Source of the DNA: Sunxiuqinia sp963678245 | GTDB taxonomy: Bacteria > Bacteroidota > Bacteroidia > Bacteroidales > Prolixibacteraceae | Reading direction: 5' to 3' | Assembly (NCBI GenBank): GCA_965140765.1 | Contig: OZ223309.1 | Coordinates: 1-64,000 of the forward strand | Length of the DNA stretch: 64,000 nucleotides | Shown: positions 1 through 9,767 of the stretch, in pieces | Position numbering within the stretch: the stretch's first letter is position 1 | Layout of the letters: each line of letters begins with the position of its first letter | Notes under the pieces: model-generated | What the model saw: the letters and a program-made list of their open reading frames with translations, nothing else | Database searches by the model: none | What the model was told of the DNA's origin: nothing | Translations under genes and position numbers: made by a program

Positions 1-3000
1 TACAGTTATCAGTTGCAGTACCTCCAATATCATAGAATTCAGTAATCGTGATTGATGTCGGAGTAGTTGAATAAGGGAACACAGTTTGACTATTGAATTC
101 AGAAATATCACAAGCTTCGACATCGGCTAAAAGAGGACAGGAAACAATTGGACTAATTGTATCGGCTACGGTAATTGTTTGCAAATAGGTGATGTTGTTT
201 CCACAATCATCGGTTAGGCTCCAAGTTCTGGAAACAATAATTTCTCCAGAGCAGGAACCGGCTGTTTCTATATCAGAGTAGCTGGCATTCAGATTAATGG
301 AGCAGTCATCACTTTCGTCGGTTACATCGCCGGTGTTTGTTACTGAGGTGTCGTAATTACAGTTGTCATCTTTATAAATAGTTGTATCGACAGGAACGGT
401 GAATGTTGGAGGAGTCGTATCTTGAACTGTTATGTACTGAGTGTGGCTGGTGATGTGGTTGCAATCGTCTTCAACTGTCCAGGTCCTTTCTATTGTGTAG
501 TTACAGCCACTTCCGCTTATTTCACTATAAACGGGGGTAACATCGGCGCAATTGTCAGTAGCTGTTACATTTGGCAGATCTGGAATAGAATCGCAATTTA
601 CTGTTGTGTCATTGGGTAGACCAACCAAAATAGGAGCTTCAAAATCTCCAACAGTTACAGTTTGCGTAGCAGAGGTGGAATTACCACAATCGTCTGTTGC
701 TGTCCAGGTTCTAAATAGTTGGTAGTTTCCTTCGCATTCTCCATCAACCCGTTGTTCATCTAAATCCAATGATGCATTACAATTGTCGGTAATATATGGA
801 ATGGCGGTTGGGTCAAATAATGTTAATACAGTGATGTCATCAATTAGATTGCCTTCCAATATCGTAGATGGACTTCCTTGAACCGCTCTGAAAATAAATT
901 TCGTTGAAGTTTGTCCGGCAGGAACGGGATATGAAATGGTATGATAAGTCCATGTTGACATTTGTGTTTGAGTAAATGGACCATATGTAGTGTAAGTGCT
1001 CTCGGGTTGTGTCGCATCACCAATAAGCACTTGCATTATATCGTCTGATGTATTGTTTGACTTACTTCTTTTAGCGTGGGCAAAACCAACTTGCAAGTAC
1101 GTTGTAGGAACAGTACAAAATGTTTGAAATAGATCTGAGTTTTGATGTGCGTTAAGTTCTGCGTGTTGATTTCCATCAGCTGAATTAATATTGTTGAACC
1201 CAGATGGATGTAGTTCAATCCTATTATCTGAAGCTTCTGTATCCCATCCTTCGACGCCGTTTTCGTGCCAGTAAATCCAACTGCCATATCCTCCCCATGC
1301 AATGAAATTAGCTTGAGTGTTTGACGTTGTAGTTTGTACTGGATTTTCGAAACTTGAGTTTAAAAATGATTGAACACAATCAGAACATTCAAACTCAACG
1401 TCGTCAGGTATATTATGGAGAACTGGCGGCTCAGTGTCGTTAACTGTAAACGTTTGGGTGCAAGTGGCGACATTTCCACAAAAGTCGGCAATTTGATAGG
1501 TTCGGGTGACTATAATGGGGCATGATCCAGTAGTTGTTGTTTCGTTTATCATGTTTAATGACAACGGATCGATGTTACAATTTTCAGTAATAACACCTCC
1601 AGCAGCTTCAAATTCAGCAACTGTAGAATAGGCAGGAGGAATAGAAGTCAAGCATTCGTAGTTTTGATCTGATGGACAAACTATTGTTGGGTCTTCAGAG
1701 TCGGTAAATTCTATCGTTTGACTACAGGTAGTGTCATTTCCACAGGAATCTGTGAATGTAAAGTAACGTTCTATTGTAATTGGGCAACTTCCAGATTCTA
1801 AATCCCGATAAGTAATGTCTTGCACTCCGCAAGGGTCATTAACTAATCCTCCTGACGCAATAAATTCAGCTCCCGTAATTGTGCTAATTGTACTTGAATA
1901 TGGAAGTGAGGTGAGGCTGCTTAAATCCGACAGGCTGCAAGCCTCTTCTGAAATATCAGAAGGACAGGTAATATCGGGTTTTGAAGTGTCGTTGATTGTT
2001 ATTATTTGGGTGCATTGATTTTCATTACCACATAAATCAGAAACGGTGAATGTTCTGCGAATGGTTGTGGGACAAGTACCAGTTTTAACATCTTGGTATG
2101 TAGTGATTAAGTCGCAATTATCAGACGCTTCGCCTCCTGCGGATCGTAATTGCTCGATACTAATTGTACTTGCAGTAGTCGATAAAGGGAGTCCTGTAGT
2201 TGATTCTACTTCAACATATGAACAGGCATCGATAGAAATATCTGTTGGACATGTTAATGAGGGCTGCTCCACGTCATTTAATGTGATGACAAGATTACAA
2301 GATTCTGCGTTTCCACAGTCGTCAGTTATTTCATAAGTATTTGTTATCGTTTCCGGACAACTATTGCCGTCGGTAGTAGTTGCTAATAGTTGAATGCTAT
2401 TGTCGCTTACATTACACGGGTAATCAACAATACCTCCGGCAGCAATAAATTCACTAACCGTAGAAATCGAAAATGATCCATCCGGGCAAAGGGTAGTATC
2501 CCGGCATGCCAGGCAAGCTTGTACATTTACAGTCCATGTATCGGAGACGGTACACCCATATTCAGTAGTTGCGGTTACTGTATAAGTTGTTGTTCCAACA
2601 GTGTTGGCTAAAATAGTGAAGTCGCCCGGGTTCGCACCTTGAATAACATCGGTTGATGGCGACCACGTGTAGGTGTACTCATCCGGCAGATCAATAGTTA
2701 CAGAGCTTTCAGTACATGCCGATTCATCGTCACCAAGATCGAACATCGGTTGTGGGTGAATGATCATATCGAAGTTGGCTGTGTCTTCAGCACATTCGAG
2801 ACCTGTAATTAATTCAACAACTTTTACTGAATACTGATAAACGCCGGCCGAACTTATCGATGGGGTGAAGGTTGACTGACTTACATTTGTTTCGGTGTGA
2901 ACAGGAGTCCCAGCCGATCCATAACCTGAGTACCAGTATACGTTGTATGTTCCGGTTGGTATGGGAGTGACAGTATATGTAGGGCTTGCTGGTTCGCACA

Positions 3001-5940
3001 CTTCTGTTCCTTCAATTTCAATGTCAATCTGCGGATAAACAGTAATTGAAACTGTGTCACACACTTGAACACCATCGATGCAGTTCTCCAGTCCATCCTG
3101 CTTTGAGTTTGTGTATTCAGCATCAATCGTTCCACATACTTCATACTTTACTGTAGTGGGAGCATTCTCGTCTGGAGTAAATGTGGTTGCAAAACATCCT
3201 GAAGTACACGATAGGTAGCTTTCATAACCATTTCCTGATATATCAGTCCAGGTAATCGAGGATTCTTCTAAATTACCTTCAACACTTACTTCGTAGTCAC
3301 ATCCTACTCTGGTAGTCAAGTTTTCTGGAATAATTACTCCAGAAATAGACCGGATCTCAATTTGTTGTTGTTCCTTTCCCGGTTTACAAACGGTAATAAT
3401 ATGTGGGCCTGGTCCATCAACGCATATCCATTTCCCAAAAGCATCCTCAGGCCCACAATTTAGTTGGTATGTTTCACTTCCGTATGAGGGAGCCTGAACA
3501 TCATTAATCTGAATGGCAACGGCATCTTCATGTAATATGAGGTTAATTGATTGACACTCATGGTTTTTTTGGACGTCACAGCAATTTCCATCTCGTTGTA
3601 ACCATTCGCCAATCCATAAGGAGTCAGGGTTCGAACTTAAGTCTGCATATTGGTGAGGAACTGAGCTTTCGCAGGTGCTACAGCCACATTCAGCTAAAAC
3701 AGTAATATTAAGTGTGTCTTGTACAAAGTTGCCACATTCATCAGTGGCTCGGTAAACAGTTTGCACTCCTGATGGGCAAAAGCCGGGTTGTCCTTCTAAC
3801 CCCAGAAAAGAGTCACTAATAATTTCTACTGTAGCTGTTCCGCAGTTGTCGGTGGCTGTTAAGGTTGCTGTGTCCGGAATGGAATCCGGGCATGCAACTG
3901 AAAAGTCAGAAGGAAAACTATCCCAGGTTGGGGGAGTATTGTCTGCAACAGTAATGTATTGCTTTGCAGTTGCTGAGTTTCCACAAGCATCGGTAACGGT
4001 AAAAGTTCGGATGATTGAGGCTTCGCTTGCACAACCGAGAAAACTAACTTCGTCGGAAACACTTATACTTGGAGTGCTGTCGCAATTGTCATTTATTGCC
4101 GGAGATCCAGTAAATGATGTATCTTGGCTGTCGGAACAATCAATTGTAATATTTGCCGGCGCTGTAATTGAGGGGTTGGTTGCGTCTTGCACGGTAATGG
4201 TTTGGCTTGCTGATGAAGAGTTTCCACAAGCATCTTCTGCAATCCAGGTTCGCGTGAGTACGTAGCTAAAATCGGTACAGCTTCCATCGGAAGTTTTGGT
4301 ACTGGTTTCAACAAGAGTAACTGCGGGAGAGGAGTCGCAATTATCGGTTGCTGTAGGTGTTGCGGCTGTTGGAATATTGCTGCAACTTGCGTTAGTATTC
4401 GCTGGTATTCCTGAAAGAACAGGTGCGATGCTGTCTTCAACTAAAATCTCCTGTGTGATATTAGCGGAGTTGCCGCATTCATCAGTTATTTGATAGGTTC
4501 GTGTGATGGTTCCACTACAGCCAGGATCAGAGGAGTCACTGAAGAATGTTGCTGTCACGATACCACCGCAGGCGTCAGCCTTCCCTGTAATTACTGTTGG
4601 ACTTGGAGCCGGAACATCGTCATAACAAGTATATGGGCCGAGGGGTGCTGGTGTATCAGCGATTGGTGGAGTTGTATCCTCAATAAGGATGTTTTGATCA
4701 ATATCCGTGATGTTCCCATATTGATCAATTAATCGGTATGTTCTCACAACCGTGCCTGTGCAACCTGGGTCGCCAGTGGTATTTAAGTGGTTTACGGTGA
4801 CTGCTCCGCAATTATCAACCTCATCACTAATTGCATTAATATCGGGTAGCGGAATATCCGAATAGCAATTGAATGGACCAAGATCTCCTGGAGTGGAGGC
4901 CGTGGGATTTTCATTATCTTCAACAATAATAGTTTGTGTGCAGGTGGAGGTGTTTCCAGCAGCATCGGTAACCATCCATACAATATTTGTGCTTCCAATG
5001 GGATAGGTGCTTGAAGCGTTGTCAGTATTGGTATAGTCGTTTGTAATTGTTGTCGTTATGCAGTTGTCGTTGACGGTTGGGGGGCCAATTGTAATCGTAG
5101 CTTCACATGTTCCGGGATCAGTATCTACAGTGATATTCGCAGGACAAGAGATTGTGGGATCAATATTGTCAATTACATTAACATCAAAAGAACACGTTTT
5201 TGGTCCATTGCCTGCTGCGTCTGTGTATGAATAGGTAACAGTTGTTGTTCCGTGTGGAAAGATTTCGCCGGAACCAAAGCCTTCGGTTAAAATACCGGTT
5301 AGTCCTGTTCCATCACAATTGTCCTGAAATGTTGGTAATGTGTAGTTAACAACAGCTTCGCAGGAATCAATGCTAACATAAGCGTTTATGTCTGCCGGAC
5401 AGTATTCTCCTGTCGGGTTTTCAATGTCATTAACGGAGATATTGAAACTACAGGTACTGAAATTTCCAGAAACGTCGGTTACAGTATAAGTTACCGTAGT
5501 CGTTCCAACAGGGAAAAAATCACCTGGATTGTCTGATCTGACAATGGTGAGGTTTGATGTTGGTGTGCAATTGTCAGAAAAGTCAGGAGGAAACCAGAAT
5601 ACGTTTGCACCACAACTTCCAAGATCGTTACTCGCGCTGATGTCAGTTGGGCAGTTTGTTATAACCGGATTTTCATTGTCATCAACAACTACATCGAAGG
5701 AACAGGAGACTGGCCCATTCCCTGAATTGTCGGTGTATTCATATGTGACAGTTGTTGTGCCAACAGGAAAGCTTGAGCCAGAGGATAATCCAGAAATCAA
5801 GGTTCCGGAAAGCCCGGTTCCATCGCAGTTGTCATCGAATGTAGGAGTTGTGTAATTTACGGTAGTGGCGCAGGATCCGGCATCAGCCGTTGCTGTTATC
5901 GGAGATGAAGGACAATTTGAAACAGTTGGAGCTTCCGTGT
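1..5940 (-). repeat. Tandem HYR/Ig-like protein modules
   Basis: Within the giant adhesin gene, modules of about 80 codons recur from near 5940 to the window edge. Each begins with a CP or CS pair after an 'NP' or 'AP' dipeptide, contains 'DNC' in the middle and ends in 'VTDxxGN', then a short 'CTQTITV' type strand. Modules near 5130-5940 are classical HYR ('PVGTTTVTY'). Those from about 5100 downward are a variant with 'RTxxVTDxCGN'. The repeats are degenerate at DNA level, so they are protein-module repeats, not a CRISPR or satellite. Confidence 0.8.
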
Positions 5941-8404
5941 CTTCAACGGTAATGGTTGCCGTGCCTGTTTGATTTTGAATACATCCGTTTGCATCTTCCA
6001 CACCAATTAAATTATAATTAAAAGTACCAGTAGCAGATGTTGGAGCTTGCAGTGTTACAGAATTGCCGGATGATGTCGTAATTGTCTGGTTTCCTATGCT
6101 ATTGATGTTATAAGTGAAGGTATATGGTGTTGAACCATTTGCTCCGGAAAAAGTGATTGTCGGTTGCGTTCCATTTGGACAAGCAGCTGTCGTCCCGGAA
6201 ATTGTTGCTGTTGGTAAAGGGTTAACAGTGATGTCAGATGTTGCCGTGTTTGTAAATCCATTACCATCTGTCATTACTATACTGTAGGTGGTTGATGTGT
6301 AGGGATTTACATTTATAATAGCACTCGTTGAAGTAAAACCCAGTGGTGATGAAGTCCAGCTGTAGGTCAATGTTGGGTCACCTGAAGCATTTGCAGTCAG
6401 TTCAGCGGTTTCTCCGTTACAAATGGTTGAGTTATCAGCTGTGATATTCACGGTTGGCGGAGCAGCAGCTATGCCGGAAAATGAAATTGATTCGTCAGCA
6501 ATTCCAGTAGACGAAATTGTATTGTTTGAGGTGTTGATATTGCCTCTTGTCCAAGGTAAAGTTCCATTGTAAACACCCATTGTTATTTCTGACTCAGATC
6601 CATTAATATCATTGTCAGAATAATTTGCAATAACATCATAAGTCAATCCGGTAATACCGGTTACATCAATATTCCAATAGCGGTCAAGGTAGTTAGCTGT
6701 ATTCGCGTTATTCGGATGTTTGCTTTCAGTTGTTGAGATACTGATAGCTGATGATGGGGTTGAACTACCACTTACTATCTGTAAGTCAAGTGGTATTAAT
6801 GTGCCACTGCTACTAACAATCGGAAAAGAGTAGGTTCCAAGGGAGGATGCGTGTATTTGGAGGCTATTGTTGTTGAGTTGTAATCGACTATTTGTTCCGA
6901 GTGTCAACTGATCTGAAATAATCAATGAATTAGATAATTCCAGATCGATATTTGCATATGTTTCAATGTTGGGGATTGGAATTTCACTGTTTACTATGAA
7001 AGAACTCAAAGAGGTTGTTGATGAGTTTCCAAATTGAAAGACCCCATTTGTAATGGTTTTGGTTCCGGATCCACTAACAAAGCCAAGGTCTAAAGCTGTG
7101 GTTGCAGTACTGGCATGCTGAAAGATGATAGTTCCACCTGTAAAGTTAAAATCACCATTCGATGTTACATTTAAAGAACCTGTGTTGCTGAGTCCATTCC
7201 CTTCAGTGCTCAAAGTAATATTCCCGCCAGAAATATTAATGCCGGATGCAATTCCGGGGGGAGTTAACGTTCCTCCTGCAGTATTTTCAAGTCTTCCTGC
7301 AAAACTCACTGTTCCGTTAATGACATGAAACGCACCATCAAATTGTGTATGAACACTATTCCCTGAATTGGTTCCAAAAGTTGCCGTTCCGGAGTTGATT
7401 CTGACGAGCCCCTCGTTGTAAATTGAGAAATTGCCCGTAGTTAGCGTTCCTCCATTCACTTCAATTCCGGCAATTGAAGGTATATCTAGCTGATTGCTGT
7501 AGTTTAGGCTGAAGCTAGCACTGTTGTTTACTTGAATCAGTCCGCTGGTAGCCGTTAAACTTCCACCACTTGAAACAGTTACATCGCCTGATATGGCTAA
7601 CGTTGATGAAAGGCTTCCTTTGTCAATAATCAATTCTTCAAAAGTGGTGGTTCCGCTAATCGTTGCAGGCGTTGGTCCGGAAAAAGCTACAATTCCGTCA
7701 GTTCCAGCATTAAAAGTCCCGTTGTTGGTCCAATCACCAGTTACTAATAATGTTGTGGAATTGTTGACATTTAATATGCCACCACTTTCAATTGTTATAC
7801 TTTGGCTTGTAGCGTCTGCATCTATCGTAATTGTTGTGCCATTTGCGATTATTACATCATCTCCTGCTCCGGGGACAACACCGCCCACCCAGCTGGCTGG
7901 ATCACTCCATGACCCACCTGTAGAAATCGACGTAATTGTGCCGGCAGCAGGATTGTTTATCGGGAAATTATTGTGATAGAGAGAACTGAAAAAAGTAGAG
8001 TTGTTATCAGATATATTAGATTTTAAATTTATAAAATGGATGTTTCTTTCTATGGACGCGAGTAGTATGGGCGGATCGTTATTTCTAGGTTGAGTAACTT
8101 CTTTTTTGAAGATCAATTTCGATTCAATTGATTGCGATGAAGAGGTGTTGATTTGTCCTTTGTGTTGGTTTTCAGACGTCTTTGTGAGTGGGGTGTGTGT
8201 GTGTCTTGCGTCGGTTAAATAGGGGGATGTCGGATTATCATTCTGAATGTTTTGCTTTGGAATAGAGATGTGTTTTTCAATTAAGGTGTTGATATACAGC
8301 TCCTTGTTAAGTGGATGAGATTCAGAGAATTTATTCTCCAATAATAAAAATAGAATTACCGCCGCACCCAATACACCCGAAAGAATCTTATTTTTTAGGA
8401 CCAT
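1..8404 (-). CDS. Giant HYR/Ig-like repeat surface adhesin (5' part; runs off the window)
   Basis: The frame opens at an ATG whose first base is 8404; the same frame carries coding sequence at every point I sampled down to base 2, so at least 2,801 residues are present and the stop lies outside. The N-terminus has a short hydrophobic segment (about residues 8-23) that can act as signal peptide or anchor. A G8-like motif (GGSWSDPASW, about residue 160) starts a long stretch rich in G, S, T and N that looks like beta-helix or autotransporter-type repeats (to about residue 640). Two Ig/PKD-like modules follow (about 645-820), then many HYR-like modules of roughly 80 residues with 'DNC' and 'VTDxxGN' signatures. 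Two insertions interrupt them: a Cys-rich module (3010-3690) and a jelly-roll-like domain (815-1365). The architecture resembles Bacteroidota gliding or adhesion proteins exported by type IX secretion, but the diagnostic C-terminal sorting domain cannot be seen. Role in adhesion is inferred. Confidence 0.85.
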   Translation of the reverse strand, partial: MVLKNKILSGVLGAAVILFLLLENKFSESHPLNKELYINTLIEKHISIPKQNIQNDNPTSPYLTDARHTHTPLTKTSENQHKGQINTSSSQSIESKLIFKKEVTQPRNNDPPILLASIERNIHFINLKSNISDNNSTFFSSLYHNNFPINNPAAGTITSISTGGSWSDPASWVGGVVPGAGDDVIIANGTTITIDADATSQSITIESGGILNVNNSTTLLVTGDWTNNGTFNAGTDGIVAFSGPTPATISGTTTFEELIIDKGSLSSTLAISGDVTVSSGGSLTATSGLIQVNNSASFSLNYSNQLDIPSIAGIEVNGGTLTTGNFSIYNEGLVRINSGTATFGTNSGNSVHTQFDGAFHVINGTVSFAGRLENTAGGTLTPPGIASGINISGGNITLSTEGNGLSNTGSLNVTSNGDFNFTGGTIIFQHASTATTALDLGFVSGSGTKTITNGVFQFGNSSTTSLSSFIVNSEIPIPNIETYANIDLELSNSLIISDQLTLGTNSRLQLNNNSLQIHASSLGTYSFPIVSSSGTLIPLDLQIVSGSSTPSSAISISTTESKHPNNANTANYLDRYWNIDVTGITGLTYDVIANYSDNDINGSESEITMGVYNGTLPWTRGNINTSNNTISSTGIADESISFSGIAAAPPTVNITADNSTICNGETAELTANASGDPTLTYSWTSSPLGFTSTSAIINVNPYTSTTYSIVMTDGNGFTNTATSDITVNPLPTATISGTTAACPNGTQPTITFSGANGSTPYTFTYNINSIGNQTITTSSGNSVTLQAPTSATGTFNYNLIGVEDANGCIQNQTGTATITVEDTEAPTVSNCPSSPITATADAGSCATTVNYTTPTFDDNCDGTGLSGTLISGLSSGSSFPVGTTTVTYEYTDNSGNGPVSCSFDVVVDDNENPVITNCPTDISASNDLGSCGANVFWFPPDFSDNCTPTSNLTIVRSDNPGDFFPVGTTTVTYTVTDVSGNFSTCSFNISVNDIENPTGEYCPADINAYVSIDSCEAVVNYTLPTFQDNCDGTGLTGILTEGFGSGEIFPHGTTTVTYSYTDAAGNGPKTCSFDVNVIDNIDPTISCPANITVDTDPGTCEATITIGPPTVNDNCITTTITNDYTNTDNASSTYPIGSTNIVWMVTDAAGNTSTCTQTIIVEDNENPTASTPGDLGPFNCYSDIPLPDINAISDEVDNCGAVTVNHLNTTGDPGCTGTVVRTYRLIDQYGNITDIDQNILIEDTTPPIADTPAPLGPYTCYDDVPAPSPTVITGKADACGGIVTATFFSDSSDPGCSGTITRTYQITDECGNSANITQEILVEDSIAPVLSGIPANTNASCSNIPTAATPTATDNCDSSPAVTLVETSTKTSDGSCTDFSYVLTRTWIAEDACGNSSSASQTITVQDATNPSITAPANITIDCSDSQDTSFTGSPAINDNCDSTPSISVSDEVSFLGCASEASIIRTFTVTDACGNSATAKQYITVADNTPPTWDSFPSDFSVACPDSIPDTATLTATDNCGTATVEIISDSFLGLEGQPGFCPSGVQTVYRATDECGNFVQDTLNITVLAECGCSTCESSVPHQYADLSSNPDSLWIGEWLQRDGNCCDVQKNHECQSINLILHEDAVAIQINDVQAPSYGSETYQLNCGPEDAFGKWICVDGPGPHIITVCKPGKEQQQIEIRSISGVIIPENLTTRVGCDYEVSVEGNLEESSITWTDISGNGYESYLSCTSGCFATTFTPDENAPTTVKYEVCGTIDAEYTNSKQDGLENCIDGVQVCDTVSITVYPQIDIEIEGTEVCEPASPTYTVTPIPTGTYNVYWYSGYGSAGTPVHTETNVSQSTFTPSISSAGVYQYSVKVVELITGLECAEDTANFDMIIHPQPMFDLGDDESACTESSVTIDLPDEYTYTWSPSTDVIQGANPGDFTILANTVGTTTYTVTATTEYGCTVSDTWTVNVQACLACRDTTLCPDGSFSISTVSEFIAAGGIVDYPCNVSDNSIQLLATTTDGNSCPETITNTYEITDDCGNAESCNLVITLNDVEQPSLTCPTDISIDACSYVEVESTTGLPLSTTASTISIEQLRSAGGEASDNCDLITTYQDVKTGTCPTTIRRTFTVSDLCGNENQCTQIITINDTSKPDITCPSDISEEACSLSDLSSLTSLPYSSTISTITGAEFIASGGLVNDPCGVQDITYRDLESGSCPITIERYFTFTDSCGNDTTCSQTIEFTDSEDPTIVCPSDQNYECLTSIPPAYSTVAEFEAAGGVITENCNIDPLSLNMINETTTTGSCPIIVTRTYQIADFCGNVATCTQTFTVNDTEPPVLHNIPDDVEFECSDCVQSFLNSSFENPVQTTTSNTQANFIAWGGYGSWIYWHENGVEGWDTEASDNRIELHPSGFNNINSADGNQHAELNAHQNSDLFQTFCTVPTTYLQVGFAHAKRSKSNNTSDDIMQVLIGDATQPESTYTTYGPFTQTQMSTWTYHTISYPVPAGQTSTKFIFRAVQGSPSTILEGNLIDDITVLTLFDPTAIPYITDNCNASLDLDEQRVDGECEGNYQLFRTWTATDDCGNSTSATQTVTVGDFEAPILVGLPNDTTVNCDSIPDLPNVTATDNCADVTPVYSEISGSGCNYTIERTWTVEDDCNHITSHTQYITVQDTTPPTFTVPVDTTIYKDDNCNYDTSVTNTGDVTDESDDCSINLNASYSDIETAGSCSGEIIVSRTWSLTDDCGNNITYLQTITVADTISPIVSCPLLADVEACDISEFNSQTVFPYSTTPTSITITEFYDIGGTATDNC

Positions 8405-9252
8405 TTAAAAATTGATTCTTACACCTTTTCCTACATTCACGCGTTACCGACATTTCAAAAATACTAAATCTTATGCTAATTCCCTCAATTCTTGCAATTT
8501 AGTTATTATCGGTTCTCTTTTTTTATAAAAAAATAAAATTGTTCACAATGAGTTATTAATAACACTGTATCGTTGATGTGTCTTGTTTTTAATATTCTGA
8601 TTGATAATTCTTTGATGTTTTTTTTAGTGTGGGTTTCATTTTGAACCTATTTTGTTTTTTTTGACCTATAATGAAGTTAATATACTTAAAAGCATGTGTT
8701 TTGCCCGCCATGGTCAATGTTTATTCTATTTTTTGCTGATTAGTAACCCCGTTTTTTAGGCTTTAGGTAAAATATCGTAGTAATTTTTTTGAGATGTAAC
8801 TCTTGAATCGTGAAATCACTTATGATTAAATGACAAATAATTGTTGCGAGGGAATTTGGCCGATTTCTTTCGATGCGATAACAAGGGAGGGAGAACAGAC
8901 TTTTTATTTAGGTTTGAAAAGTAGTAGCTAGGTTGTTGGTTGTTTATTTCTACGTGATTCTTAGTTGATGGTTAAAATTCAAGTTAATTCATTTTTTACA
9001 ACTAATATTGGAATTTCTATTCTTAGTGCTTTATTTTAGTGACTGTCTTTAATGCTAATAGAGTCATTTAGTTGGGCTGTAATGATTGCTGAATTAGACT
9101 ACATTCGAGCATGTCTGTCAGCACCGAAAATAAAGAAGGATGTAATATTAGTTTCTGATAATCAGTTTGATAAGAGGTGTTTCAACAATTGCGAATGTAA
9201 ACTGTTAATTTTTATTAAGTATATTAGTTTATGAATTTAAAAATTTAACCAA
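8405..9252. other. AT-rich intergenic region between divergent genes
   Basis: This 848-base stretch separates the minus-strand adhesin from the plus-strand small membrane protein. It should hold both promoters. Apart from the candidate adhesin promoter near 8460 I see no RNA gene, clear terminator or convincing coding sequence. A 60-codon open frame at 9052-9234 has no recognisable features and I regard it as chance. Confidence 0.6.
8456..8488 (-). promoter_or_regulatory. Candidate promoter of the giant adhesin gene
   Basis: Read on the minus strand, TATTTTTG at 8463-8456 fits the Bacteroidota -7 element TAnnTTTG. A TTG at 8488-8486 lies 22 bases upstream and could serve as the -33 element. 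The -7 box is about 50 bases before the ATG at 8404. The -33 spacing is slightly long, so this is a weak call. Confidence 0.35.
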
Positions 9253-9585
9253 ATGAAAAAGATTGCCTTTTTTGTATTTCTAATGATTTTTGCTTTTAGC
9301 ACAACATCAGTATTTGCGAATGATTCGAAAGAAAATTCGTTGTCAGGAAGTAATGCTACAAAAACAGAAGCGGAGAACAAACTATCGAAGGAAGAGATCA
9401 ATAAGTTGGTAGATCGTATTGAAGAGATTCGTGAGATGGATACATCGGAAATGACTTCGAAGGAAAAACGTGCCTTGCGTAAAGAGGTGAAGGAGATCAA
9501 AAAGAACGTAAAGAAGCATGGCGGAACCATATACATTGGAGGAAGTACACTTTTGATTATTATCCTTTTGATTATTCTTTTATAG
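9253..9585 (+). CDS. Small exported coiled-coil protein with C-terminal membrane segment
   Basis: This is a 110-residue protein. It has a clear signal peptide ending near FANDS (about residue 22), then a charged, helical, Lys/Glu-rich middle (about residues 35-90, with repeated KxEE and EIRE patterns). It ends in a glycine turn (GGTIYIGGS) and a C-terminal run of almost pure Leu/Ile that is a membrane helix. I recall similar short proteins of unknown function as common in Bacteroidota, but cannot name a characterised family. The layout suggests a protein held in the inner membrane with its helical part in the periplasm. A long inverted repeat lies just downstream. Function unknown. Confidence 0.75.
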   Translation: MKKIAFFVFLMIFAFSTTSVFANDSKENSLSGSNATKTEAENKLSKEEINKLVDRIEEIREMDTSEMTSKEKRALRKEVKEIKKNVKKHGGTIYIGGSTLLIIILLIILL

Positions 9586-9607
9586 TCAAGTCTGAATTGA
9601 TTTTAGT

Positions 9608-9665
9608 TCACACATTGAATATGATTACACTGAATATTTACGGTGCTTCGAAATTCAATGTGTGA
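9608..9665 (+). other. Perfect 13-bp inverted repeat forming a long hairpin
   Basis: TCACACATTGAAT at 9608-9620 is the exact reverse complement of ATTCAATGTGTGA at 9653-9665. Inside the 32-base interval a second short stem is possible (CACTG with CGGTG, one G-U pair in RNA). No U-tract follows, so it is not a standard intrinsic terminator. It sits between the small membrane protein gene and the M1 peptidase gene and may end or process the first transcript, or be a binding site. Confidence 0.6.
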
Positions 9666-9767
9666 GTTGGAAAATCATTGGAGCAATTTAACACCTAAAG
9701 CAAAAACAAAATCATTCTATCAAAGTCAAAATTCGAGTCCTGGAGGTTGAATTTTCAAACTCAATAA

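Noticed and set aside
3846..4265. 139-codon plus-strand open frame inside the adhesin gene
   Set aside because: It lies antisense to the HYR-repeat coding sequence, whose reading frame is well supported; the translation mirrors the repeat spacing. The same applies to the other plus-strand frames across 1-8400, such as 7593-7976.
1..5940. Possible CRISPR or satellite repeat
   Set aside because: The periodicity is that of degenerate protein modules of about 240 bases; there are no identical short repeats with spacers.
9052..9234. 60-codon open frame before the small membrane protein
   Set aside because: No signal peptide, motif or ribosome site, and the composition looks random.
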